NCBI RefSeq assembly: GCF_025961475.1
Contig: NZ_JAOQNS010000001.1
Span: forward strand, 434,001-498,000
DNA length: 64,000 bases
Source of the DNA: Rhodobium gokarnense
GTDB lineage: Bacteria > Pseudomonadota > Alphaproteobacteria > Rhizobiales > Rhodobiaceae
Direction: 5' to 3'
Position 1 is the first letter of the stretch; every line of letters begins with the position of its first letter. A model generated the notes under the pieces. It saw nothing but the letters and a program-made list of their open reading frames with translations, was not told the origin of the DNA and did no database searches. This document shows positions 16,272 through 24,464 of the stretch, in pieces. A program made the position numbers and the translations under genes.

Positions 16272-17597
16272 ATGGGATCTGCCCTCGACCGCATCGATGT
16301 GAAAATGCAAGGGGTCCTGTGGGCCGGGACCGCCAAGGAAAAGCCGTTTTCCAGCATGCCGCTGGAGGCCGACAAGGACGTTGACCTCGTTGTCGTCGGG
16401 GCCGGGTTTGCGGGCCTCACGATCGCCCGCTACGCGGCAAAGGCCGGGCTGTCCGTCGTCGTCCTGGAGGCCGGCATCGTCGGCGTCGGCGCCTCCGGGC
16501 GCACCGGCGGCTACGCGGTTCCGCATTTCCCGGGCGCGAAAAAGCCGAGCGACGTGGAAAAGCTGCTCGGCAAGAAAAAGGCCGACAAGCTGATCTCACT
16601 GGTCGCCGGCGGGCCGACCTGGATGTTCGATGAGATCGAGCGATACCAGATCGCCTGCGACCCGCTCCGAAAGGGCTGGGCGCAGCCGGCCCATTCGCAA
16701 AAGGCGATGGCCAAGGTCAAAGCCGTCTTTGATGAATGGAAGGCGCTCGGCCAGGACGTCGAGTGGATCGAGGGTGCGGACGTCAAGGCGACGCTCGGCG
16801 CCTCCGGCTATCTCGGCGCCTGGCGCAATCCGACCGGCGGTGCGGTGCAGCCCTTCGCGCTCTGCCTCGGCCTTGCCCGCGCCGCGACCCAGGAAGGCGC
16901 CGTCATCCACGAGAAGAGCCCGGTCACCCGGGTCCGGCACCAGGACGGCAAGGCGACGGTGCAGTGTAACGGCCATGTCGCGACGGCGAAAAAGGTCGTC
17001 ATCGCCACCAACGGCTATACCGACCCGCTGACGCCGAACCTGGAAAAATCCGGCATTGCCGTCAGGCTCTTCCACTGCGCGACGGAACCGTTGTCGGAGG
17101 AGGTGCTCGACACCATCCTGCCGCAGCGCACCTGCTTCACCGACCTGCGCAAGTCCGGCGGCTTCTGCCGCTGCGATCCGGACGGGCGGATCATCTCCGG
17201 CGGCGCGGTGTTCTCCGTGCCGGGCGCGGAGGGCTACGGCCTTGGCCATGCCCGCAAGCGCATGTACACCCTGTTCCCGGAACTGGAACGGGTGAACCCG
17301 AAGATCGAGACCTATTGGGAAGGCTACTGCTCGATCACCGACAGCTACCTGCCGTCGTTCCAGGTCGTCGACAGGGACATCTTCTCGCTGATCGGCTTTT
17401 CCACCCGCGGCGTCGCGCTCGCCCAGACCATGGGCAAGATCGTCGGCGAGTTCGCCGCCGACCAATGCACGCTCGACGACATCCCACTGGAGGTCGTGGA
17501 GGGGACGCGCAGCATCTCCATGCACGGCGTCAAGGAGCGGGTCGGCCGGCTGATCTTCCCGTACTACCAGGCGATGGACCGCTTCGGCCTGTCCTGA
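16272..17597 (+). CDS. FAD-dependent amine/amino-acid oxidase (DAO family)
   Basis: 441-aa flavoprotein of the D-amino-acid oxidase/glycine oxidase/PuuB superfamily, which oxidises amines to imines. The FAD-binding G43-A-G45-F-A-G48 follows a buried strand, with E66 after strand 2. G-A-S-G-R-T-G-G-Y, typical of gamma-glutamylputrescine oxidases, is at about 73-81. The C-terminus has F-S-T-R-G-V-A-L-A contacting FAD. The N-terminal 35 residues are usual for PuuB-like proteins. AGGAAAGG precedes ATG 16272. Downstream of a terminator yet co-oriented, it likely performs the amine oxidation whose imine product RidA and ProC would handle. Confidence 0.85.
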   Translation: MGSALDRIDVKMQGVLWAGTAKEKPFSSMPLEADKDVDLVVVGAGFAGLTIARYAAKAGLSVVVLEAGIVGVGASGRTGGYAVPHFPGAKKPSDVEKLLGKKKADKLISLVAGGPTWMFDEIERYQIACDPLRKGWAQPAHSQKAMAKVKAVFDEWKALGQDVEWIEGADVKATLGASGYLGAWRNPTGGAVQPFALCLGLARAATQEGAVIHEKSPVTRVRHQDGKATVQCNGHVATAKKVVIATNGYTDPLTPNLEKSGIAVRLFHCATEPLSEEVLDTILPQRTCFTDLRKSGGFCRCDPDGRIISGGAVFSVPGAEGYGLGHARKRMYTLFPELERVNPKIETYWEGYCSITDSYLPSFQVVDRDIFSLIGFSTRGVALAQTMGKIVGEFAADQCTLDDIPLEVVEGTRSISMHGVKERVGRLIFPYYQAMDRFGLS

Positions 17598-17792
17598 GGC
17601 GGCGGCCGGCTCCGGCCACCGCAGCCGAGCTTTGCGCCGGCGCCCGATCGCAGGGCGTCGGACGCCCCTATCATACTTTGGTATTGCCCGGTGCGGCATT
17701 CGGCCCTACATGTGCGGTGCTGATTACAGGCTCGCCGGACCCGCGCCCTCCCGGCCGGTCGCGCGGTGGGCCACCGCTACGGAATCTCCGGC

Positions 17793-20201
17793 ATGGATGC
17801 CCGCGTCCCGACATCTGCGAATGATCCCGGTCTTCCCGAGAGGACCCTGCTGGCGCCGCTCGCCGAGCTGGTGATCTCCTCGGAGGACTGGCTGCTTGAG
17901 CGCATGTACCGGCACTTCCGGGAGCAGGGCTATGCGGCCTACAGCTCGACCCTGACGGAGGCCTGGCGCACGGCCGTGCGCGGCGTCTCGCAGACGATCG
18001 TCGATGCCCTTGCGCTCTACGATGCGCCGCCGGACCTGCCGGCCGAGCTCGACTATATCCGGGATTCGGTGGCCCAGTACGGCGTCGACAAGGCCGGCGC
18101 CCACCGCGCCCGCGGCGTGCCGCTGGTGATGTATCTCGGCGGCCTCAAATACTATCGCCAGACCTATGTGGATCTCGTTGAGGAATCCGGCCTCGATCCG
18201 GAGGCGGTCCATGTCTGCCGGCAGTTCGTCCACCGGGTGTTCGACCGCATCGAGCTCGGCCTTTGCGGCGAATGGTTCGGCCTTGCCGAGACCGACCGTT
18301 TGCGCGAATTCCAGCAGCGCAATGCCGAGCTCACCCGCGAAAAGCTCAAATACCTGACGATCTTCGAGAGCCTGCGCGACCCGGTCATTCTGCTCGACCG
18401 AAGCGGCCGGATCGAGAACATGAACAATGCGGCCTGCGAGATCTTCGGCATCGGCGCCACGCCGGGCACGGTCTATTACGGCGAGGCGAACCTGGCGCAT
18501 CTGACCGCCGGCCTCGGCGACCTGTTGTCGGTGGAGGATGCCGGCACCGATGTGGAGCGCACGCTGCAGACCCGCCACGGGCCGCGCCGGTTCACCGTCA
18601 AGCGGCGGCCGATGCTCGATATCTCCGAATCCTTCCTCGGCGCCGTCGTCATCCTCACCGACATTTCCGACTATCGCGGCGCGCTGGAGGAGGCCGAGCG
18701 GGCCAATTCGGCCAAGTCCGAATTCGTTGCCGCCGTCAGCCACGAGCTGAAGACCCCGATCCACGGCATTCTCGGCATGGCCGAGCTGTTGCAGTCGTCG
18801 ACGCTGAGCCATGGCCAGCACAGCCAGATCGAGGCCATCTCGGCCTCCGGCGAGGCGCTGCTGGCGCTGCTCAACGACGTCCTTGACCTGTCCAAGATCG
18901 AGGCCGGCCGGCTGGAACTGGAGGCGATCGAGTTCGACCTCGACCACCTGCTCGACGGAACCAGGGCGCTGATGCAGCATCAGGCGTTCCGCAAGGGCCT
19001 CGATTTCACCATCCGCCAGGGCAAGGGCGTGCCGAAGCGGCTGCGCGGCGATCCGGCCAAGCTCGGCCAGGTGCTGCTCAACCTCGTCGGCAACGCCATC
19101 AAGTTCACCGACGAAGGCCATGTGTCGCTTGAGGTGAGCGCGCTGAAAACGGACAAGGTCGGCCAGGCGCGGCTGCGCTTCGTCGTGGAGGACACCGGCA
19201 TCGGCATTTCGCCGGCGGCGCGCGACCGGCTGTTCCAGCCGTTCTCGCAAGGGGATCTCTCGATCTCCCGGCGCTATGGTGGCACCGGCCTCGGCCTCGT
19301 CATCTCCAAGCGCATCGTCGAGGCCTTCGGCGGCACCGTCGGCGTCGATTCGGTCGAAGGACAGGGCAGCGCCTTCTGGTTCGAGATCGAGCTGCCGCGG
19401 GCACAGCGCCGGGCGGCGCCGCGGATGTCCGTCGAGCAATCCCTGCTGCCGTCGCTCTCGATCCTTGCGGCCGAGGACAACGACGTCAACGCCATGGTGC
19501 TGACCGGTTTCCTGGAACTGGAAGGTCACCGGGTGACGCGGGTGCGCGACGGCGCGGCGGCGGTCGCACGGGCCGCCAAGGGCGATTTCGACGTCATTCT
19601 CATGGATCTGCGCATGCCCGGCATGGACGGGGCGGAGGCGGCGCGCCGGATTCGTGCGCTCGACGATCCGCACCGCTCGGCGGTGCCGATCCTGGCGGTC
19701 ACCGCCAACACCCAGCGTGCGCGGCTGGCGGAATGCCTCGAGGCCGGCATGGACGGCTATGTGGCCAAGCCCTACCGGCGCGAGGAACTGGGCATTGCCC
19801 TGCGCGGCATCGTGCCTGCCGGGCGGCCCGAAGAGGCGGCCGGGCCGCAAACGGGCCCGCTCATCGACGAGACCATACTCACCGACCATGCGGGCCTGCT
19901 CGGATGTGACCTCGTGGAGGAGATCATCGAGGCGGTGCGGGAGTCGACCGGACTGCTGGTCGCCGAGATGCGCGAGGCGGCGGATGCCGGGGACCGCGTG
20001 CGCGTCGGCGACAAGGCCCATGCGCTGAAGAGTGCAGCGGCCAATGTCGGGCTGACCGCGCTTGCCGAAATGGCGGCGACGCTCGAGGCGACGGCCCAGA
20101 ACGGCGGCGACCTGATCATGGTCGCGACCCTTGAGACGGCGCGCGCCAATGCGCTTGCCGCACTCGACGTGGTCTGGGAACGTCTCTGCAAGAAACGCTA
20201 A
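17793..20201 (+). CDS. torS: Hybrid sensor histidine kinase, TorS-like, soluble
   Basis: Cytoplasmic phosphorelay kinase, about 802 aa. Residues 1-185 are all-helical, with some resemblance to RsbR-type N-terminal sensor domains. A PAS-like domain follows at about 190-290 (D-P-V-I-L-L-D-R-S-G-R-I). Then come HisKA with H317 (V-S-H-E-L-K-T-P), the ATPase with N-, G1- and G2-boxes, a receiver with D605 (L-M-D-L-R-M-P-G), and an HPt domain with H743 (A-H-A-L-K-S-A-A-A-N). No membrane segment is seen. The kinase-receiver-HPt order and tor neighbours match TorS. ATG 17793 was chosen; GTG 17766 would add nine residues. Confidence 0.82.
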   Translation: MDARVPTSANDPGLPERTLLAPLAELVISSEDWLLERMYRHFREQGYAAYSSTLTEAWRTAVRGVSQTIVDALALYDAPPDLPAELDYIRDSVAQYGVDKAGAHRARGVPLVMYLGGLKYYRQTYVDLVEESGLDPEAVHVCRQFVHRVFDRIELGLCGEWFGLAETDRLREFQQRNAELTREKLKYLTIFESLRDPVILLDRSGRIENMNNAACEIFGIGATPGTVYYGEANLAHLTAGLGDLLSVEDAGTDVERTLQTRHGPRRFTVKRRPMLDISESFLGAVVILTDISDYRGALEEAERANSAKSEFVAAVSHELKTPIHGILGMAELLQSSTLSHGQHSQIEAISASGEALLALLNDVLDLSKIEAGRLELEAIEFDLDHLLDGTRALMQHQAFRKGLDFTIRQGKGVPKRLRGDPAKLGQVLLNLVGNAIKFTDEGHVSLEVSALKTDKVGQARLRFVVEDTGIGISPAARDRLFQPFSQGDLSISRRYGGTGLGLVISKRIVEAFGGTVGVDSVEGQGSAFWFEIELPRAQRRAAPRMSVEQSLLPSLSILAAEDNDVNAMVLTGFLELEGHRVTRVRDGAAAVARAAKGDFDVILMDLRMPGMDGAEAARRIRALDDPHRSAVPILAVTANTQRARLAECLEAGMDGYVAKPYRREELGIALRGIVPAGRPEEAAGPQTGPLIDETILTDHAGLLGCDLVEEIIEAVRESTGLLVAEMREAADAGDRVRVGDKAHALKSAAANVGLTALAEMAATLEATAQNGGDLIMVATLETARANALAALDVVWERLCKKR

Positions 20202-20305
20202 AGCATGTTGCGTTTTTTCTGAAACACGCAACATGCTTTAGGTCTTTGTTTTGACGCGAATTCTTTTCCAAAAAGTCTATCAGCTTTTTGGAAAAGCGCT
20301 CTAGG
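20199..20305. repeat. Rhizobial-type intergenic mosaic repeat with two long hairpins
   Basis: The first hairpin has a perfect 15-bp stem, 20199-20213 with 20226-20240, and includes the torS stop codon. The second has a 13-bp stem, 20263-20275 with 20284-20296. Between and after them are GACGCGAATTC and GCGCTCTAG, words I recall from intergenic mosaic elements of rhizobia (RIME-like). It lies between the convergent torS and torR genes and can terminate both. Confidence 0.65.
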
Positions 20306-20328
20306 GGCGCCGCCGGGCAGCGTTCCGC

Positions 20329-21036
20329 TCAGGTGACGTTGGCCGCGAACCGGTAGCCGACGCCGTGCTCGGTCAGCACGATCCGCGGATCGTTCGGGTC
20401 GCTCTCGATCTTCTTGCGCAACCTGCCGACCAGGACGTCGACGCTGCGGTCGTTCGGCGCCCATTCCCGGTGGCTGACGCCGCCCAGAAGGGCGTCACGG
20501 GTCAACACCGTCTGCGGATTGCGGAGAAATGCCGCCAGGAGCTCGAACTCGGCGCGGGTCAGCTTGACCTCGCACCCGTTCGGGTTTCTCACGCGGCGCT
20601 GGCCGAAATTCACGCACCAGCCTTCGAAGTGCCGGACCTCCTCCTGGGTGGCCTGGGGCGCCGGTGCCCTGGTGCGGCGCAGCACCGTGCGCGCCCGGGC
20701 GAGCAGGTCGCGCGGATTGTAGGGCTTGGTGACGTAGTGGTCGGCGCCGGTCTCCAGGCCGATGATCTGGTCGACCTCGTCGGCCTGGCTGGTGACGATG
20801 ATGATGCCGACATCGGAGCGGTCGCGAATCTCGCGCGTCAGGGTCAGGCCGTCCTTGCCCGGCAGGCGGACGTCGAGAAGTACCAGGTCGACCGTGTCGC
20901 GGGCAAAGACCGCCCACATCTGGTCGCCGCTCTCGGCCGTGCTGACCCGGAACCCCTCCTTGGAGAAGTAAGCGGAGAGCATCGTTCTCGTGGAGAGTTC
21001 ATCTTCAACGATCAGGACATGCTGGCGATCGTCCAC
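20329..21036 (-). CDS. torR: OmpR-family response regulator TorR
   Basis: DNA-binding partner of TorS, 235 aa. The receiver has E11-D12, the phospho-acceptor Asp in V-L-L-D-V-R-L-P-G-K-D-G, and Lys in T-K-P-Y-N-P. The C-terminal winged helix (about 130-232) ends H-G-V-G-Y-R-F. S-Q-A-D-E-V-D-Q-I-I-G-L-E-T-G-A-D-H-Y-V closely matches TorR/DorR proteins. GTG 21036 has GAGGGG upstream. It is convergent with torS and divergent from torD, with candidate TorR boxes in the shared promoter. Confidence 0.88.
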   Translation of the reverse strand: MDDRQHVLIVEDELSTRTMLSAYFSKEGFRVSTAESGDQMWAVFARDTVDLVLLDVRLPGKDGLTLTREIRDRSDVGIIIVTSQADEVDQIIGLETGADHYVTKPYNPRDLLARARTVLRRTRAPAPQATQEEVRHFEGWCVNFGQRRVRNPNGCEVKLTRAEFELLAAFLRNPQTVLTRDALLGGVSHREWAPNDRSVDVLVGRLRKKIESDPNDPRIVLTEHGVGYRFAANVT

Positions 21037-21057
21037 GGGTTGTCCCCTCGCTGCGTT

Positions 21058-21085
21058 TGTTACACCCCTGTTACATATTATTACG
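21058..21085. promoter_or_regulatory. Candidate TorR boxes between torR and torD
   Basis: TGTTACA at 21058 and again at 21069, then TATTACG at about 21079, form direct repeats one helical turn apart. CTGTTACATAT is close to the E. coli tor box CTGTTCATAT. The position, just beyond the torR start and 100 bases before torD, fits activation of torDAC and control of torR. Confidence 0.55.
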
Positions 21086-21185
21086 GTTCGTTCAAGCGGG
21101 GCGGGAAGCTCGTTTACATCCGATTCCTATGTCGGTGGCCAACGGTCTCAAAGACCGATTCAAAGACCAAAAAAAAGGCCTCCAC

Positions 21186-21833
21186 ATGCCTACCGAAAGC
21201 CTCGACAAAGCTGCCGCGGCCGTTCCCGATCCGGCGTTCTACCAATGGCTCGCGGGCCTGTTCATCCGCGAGCAGACCGAAGAGACGCTCGCCGTCCTGA
21301 AGGCGCCGGAAACCCGCACCGAATTCCATGACCTCGCCGCCGGCAACGACGTGCTTCGCGGCCGCCTCAACCGGCTGATCGACGTTGCCGCCAATCCGGC
21401 CGACCCGCAGGACCAGGTGCTCGATCTGGCGTCCGCCTATGCGCGCCTGTTCCTTGGCGCGGGCGGATCGCGCGAGGGCGTGCCGCCCTACGAGTCGGTC
21501 TATACCGGCGCCGACGGACGGCTCTATCAGGAAGCGACCGCCGAAATGGAGGCGCTCCTGAAGGAGCAGGGGCTGTGGCTTGCCGACCGGCGCGAGCCGG
21601 CCGACCACATCGCCGTGGAACTGGAGCTGCTCGCCCAGTTGACCGCCCGGGCGGCGGACGACGCCGATGCGGCGGCCCGCCGGCGCACCCTGCTTGGCGA
21701 CCATCTCCTCGTCTGGGCCTGGGAATTCTGCGACCTCTGCCGCGATCGCGACCGCAGCGGCTTCTATGCGGCTGCGGCGGAAGTGCTGCGCACGCTGCTG
21801 GAAGCGGAAGAGCGGGCCCTGAAGGCGCACTGA
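21186..21833 (+). CDS. torD: Molecular chaperone TorD family
   Basis: Cytoplasmic chaperone that binds the TorA signal peptide and aids molybdenum-cofactor insertion before Tat export. It is 215 aa and mostly helical, with the family segment Y-A-R-L-F-L-G-A-G-G followed by P-P-Y-E-S-V-Y near residue 105 and E-P-A-D-H-I-A-V-E-L-E near 140. The frame is open further upstream (to 21057), but ATG 21186 gives the usual TorD N-terminus and avoids reading through the promoter boxes. It is first in torD-torA-torC. Confidence 0.87.
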   Translation: MPTESLDKAAAAVPDPAFYQWLAGLFIREQTEETLAVLKAPETRTEFHDLAAGNDVLRGRLNRLIDVAANPADPQDQVLDLASAYARLFLGAGGSREGVPPYESVYTGADGRLYQEATAEMEALLKEQGLWLADRREPADHIAVELELLAQLTARAADDADAAARRRTLLGDHLLVWAWEFCDLCRDRDRSGFYAAAAEVLRTLLEAEERALKAH

Positions 21834-21958
21834 AACACCGCCCGGCGGCACGCCGGCCGGCCGCCGGTCGTTCTCCTCGATTTATCGAAGGTCGGCAGAC
21901 CATTTCGATTGGCACGACCGAAAGCGGCGTGCCCTGACTGAGAAGGAAAGGGATACCC

Positions 21959-24382
21959 ATGACCAGTCACCCGATCACACAAGTCTCGCGCCGCTCGGTG
22001 CTGAAGGGCCTCACCGCCCTCGGTGCCGGCACGCTTCTGGTGCCGTCCGTGCTGCGCCAGGCCTATGCCGCGGCGGTGACCGACGGCGAGGTCGTCACCG
22101 GCTCGCATTTCGGCGTTCACTACGCCAAGGTCGAGGGCGGCAAGCTCGTCGCCGTGCGTCCGCACGAAGCCGACCTGGCTCCGGTCGAGCAGGGAACGAC
22201 GCTGGTCGACTGGGCGTATTCGCCGACCCGCATCAAATATCCGATGGTCCGCAAGGGCTTCCTGAAGGACGGCGCCAACAGCGACCGCAGCGAGCGCGGC
22301 AAGGGCGAGTTCGTGCGCGTGTCCTGGGACGAGGCGCTCGATCTCGTCGCCAGCGAACTGAAGCGCGTCAAGGACGAGCATGGCAACGGCGCGATCTATG
22401 GCGGCTCCTATGGCTGGCGCACGCCGGCGATGCTGCACAACTGCTTCAACAACCTCTATCGGCTGCTGAACCTCAATGGCGGCTTCGTCGACGACGTCAA
22501 CACGTACTCCACGGGCGCGATCCGCGTGATCCTGCCCTATGTGATCGGCACTTCCTATTACGACTCCTCGACCTGGCCGAGCATCATCGAGAACACCGAA
22601 CAGATCGTCTTCTGGGGTTCCGATCCCGCCGTCTGCTGCCGCATCGGCTGGTCGGTTCCGAACCATGCCGGCCTCAAATACCTTGAGGAGTACAAGGCGA
22701 CCGGCAAGCCGTCGATTTCGGTCAACCCGATCAACACCGAGACCGCCAAGCTGCTCGGCTCCGACTGGGTGGCCCCGCGTCCGGGCACCGACGTTGCCAT
22801 GATGCTCGGCATCGCCCACACGCTGCTGACGGAAGACCTGCACGACAAGGAGTTCCTGGCCAATTACTGCACCGGCTTTGAGGAATTCTCCGCCTATCTG
22901 AAGGGCGAGCCCGACGGCACCGAAAAGACCGCCGAGTGGGCCGCCGAGATCTGCGGCGTCAGCGCCGACAAGCTGAAGGAAATGGCCCGGTCCATGGCCT
23001 CCAAGCGCACGCTGATCACCATGGGCTGGTCGATCCAGCGCCAGGACCATGGCGAGCAGGGTCCGTGGATGGCCCATACGCTGGCCTGCATGCTCGGCTA
23101 TATCGGCCAGCCGGGCGGCGGCGCCGACTTCACCCTGCATTATGGCAGCTACGGCACGCCGAAGGGCAACGGCCCGTCTTTCGCCGGCTTCCCGGCGGGC
23201 GAGGCCTCCAAGGACGTTCCCGCGCCGATCCCGTGCTCGCGCGTGCCGTGGGCGCTGGCCAATGCGGGTGAGAAATACGACTACAACGGCCAGGAATACA
23301 CCACGCCGGATCTGCGGCTGGTGATCTGGGCCGGCGGCAACCCGTTCCACCACCACCAGGATCGCAACCAGCAGATCGACTTCTGGCAGAAGCCGGAGAC
23401 GATCATCATCAGCGACATCAACTGGACGCAGTCGGCCCGGTTCGCTGACATCGTGCTGCCGATCTCGACGCTGTTCGAACGCAACGACATCTGCAACATC
23501 AGTGAGCAGAATGCCGGCCTGTGCGCGATGCAGCAGGCGATCGAGCCGCTGTTTGAGTCCAAGACCGACTTCTGGGTCTATTCCCAGGTGGCCAAGCGCC
23601 TCGGCTTCGAGGCGGAATACACCGACGGCATGGACGAGATGGGCTGGCTCAAGCACATCTACGACGAAGGCGTTGCCAAGGCGGCGGAAAAGGGCATCGA
23701 GAGCCCGGACTTCGATACCTTCTGGAACGAAAAGAAGGTGTGGATGTACGACGTCACCGACGAGAAGCGCAACTACGTGCAGTTCGCCAAGTTCCGCGAG
23801 GATCCGCTGCTCAATCCGGTGGCGACCCCGTCCGGCATGTTCGAGATCCTGTCGCGCAAGATCGCCGGCTACAATTACGACGACTGCCCGGGCCATCCGA
23901 CCTGGATGGAGCCGTTCGAGCGGCTCGGCGGTGCCATGTCGGACAAGTATCCGCTGCACATGACCTCGTCGCATCCGGACTATCGTCTGCACTCGCAGCT
24001 CGATAACGCCGAGCTTCGGCACAAATACGAGGTGAAGGGCCGCGAGCCGGTCTGGATCCACCCCGATGCGGCCGAGGCCCGCGGCATCGCCGACGGCGAC
24101 GTGGTGCGCATCTTCAACGACCGCGGTGCGGTCCTGGCCGGTGCGGTCGTCACCGACCGGATGAAGAGCGACGTGATCCGCCTGCAGGAAGGCGCCTGGT
24201 ACGACCCGGCCGAGCCGGGCGAGAAGGGCTCGCTGTGCAAGCACGGCGATCCGAACGTGCTGACCTTCGACAAGGGCACGTCCAAGCTCGCCCAGGGCAA
24301 CTGCGCCCACACCGCGCTGGTGGAGATCGAGAAATACACCGGAGACCTTCCGACCATCACTACCTTCGAGCCGGTCGCCTAA
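21959..24382 (+). CDS. torA: Trimethylamine-N-oxide / S-oxide reductase, molybdopterin catalytic subunit
   Basis: Periplasmic terminal reductase of anaerobic respiration on TMAO or DMSO, 807 aa. The Tat motif S10-R-R-S-V-L-K is followed by a hydrophobic stretch and A-Y-A cleavage site. No N-terminal Fe-S cysteines are present, as in the TorA/DorA class. G-S-Y-G-W and N-T-Y-S-T-G-A carry the residues around the molybdenum, with Ser at about 184 of the precursor as Mo ligand. The C-terminal molybdopterin-binding domain has H-P-D-Y-R-L-H-S-Q. A GAGAAGGAAAGG site precedes the start. TMAO versus DMSO preference cannot be read directly. Confidence 0.92.
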   Translation: MTSHPITQVSRRSVLKGLTALGAGTLLVPSVLRQAYAAAVTDGEVVTGSHFGVHYAKVEGGKLVAVRPHEADLAPVEQGTTLVDWAYSPTRIKYPMVRKGFLKDGANSDRSERGKGEFVRVSWDEALDLVASELKRVKDEHGNGAIYGGSYGWRTPAMLHNCFNNLYRLLNLNGGFVDDVNTYSTGAIRVILPYVIGTSYYDSSTWPSIIENTEQIVFWGSDPAVCCRIGWSVPNHAGLKYLEEYKATGKPSISVNPINTETAKLLGSDWVAPRPGTDVAMMLGIAHTLLTEDLHDKEFLANYCTGFEEFSAYLKGEPDGTEKTAEWAAEICGVSADKLKEMARSMASKRTLITMGWSIQRQDHGEQGPWMAHTLACMLGYIGQPGGGADFTLHYGSYGTPKGNGPSFAGFPAGEASKDVPAPIPCSRVPWALANAGEKYDYNGQEYTTPDLRLVIWAGGNPFHHHQDRNQQIDFWQKPETIIISDINWTQSARFADIVLPISTLFERNDICNISEQNAGLCAMQQAIEPLFESKTDFWVYSQVAKRLGFEAEYTDGMDEMGWLKHIYDEGVAKAAEKGIESPDFDTFWNEKKVWMYDVTDEKRNYVQFAKFREDPLLNPVATPSGMFEILSRKIAGYNYDDCPGHPTWMEPFERLGGAMSDKYPLHMTSSHPDYRLHSQLDNAELRHKYEVKGREPVWIHPDAAEARGIADGDVVRIFNDRGAVLAGAVVTDRMKSDVIRLQEGAWYDPAEPGEKGSLCKHGDPNVLTFDKGTSKLAQGNCAHTALVEIEKYTGDLPTITTFEPVA

Positions 24383-24406
24383 GACCGGATACGCAAGCGA
24401 TTGGAG

Positions 24407-24426
24407 CGGGCGCCTTCTGGCGCCCG
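24407..24426 (+). other. Intercistronic stem-loop between torA and torC
   Basis: CGGGCGCC (24407-24414) pairs perfectly with GGCGCCCG (24419-24426) around TTCT, followed by TTCTTCC. It may lower torC expression relative to torA. Confidence 0.55.
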
Positions 24427-24464
24427 TTCTTCCGGGGACACCCTGCTACACTGGAAATTGAGAC

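Noticed and set aside
17724..20234. 836-aa minus-strand frame opposite torS
   Set aside because: Mirror frame of a multi-domain kinase with all catalytic motifs intact; composition is not protein-like.
21764..24310. 848-aa minus-strand frame opposite torA
   Set aside because: Antisense to the confident TorA coding region; no recognisable domain.
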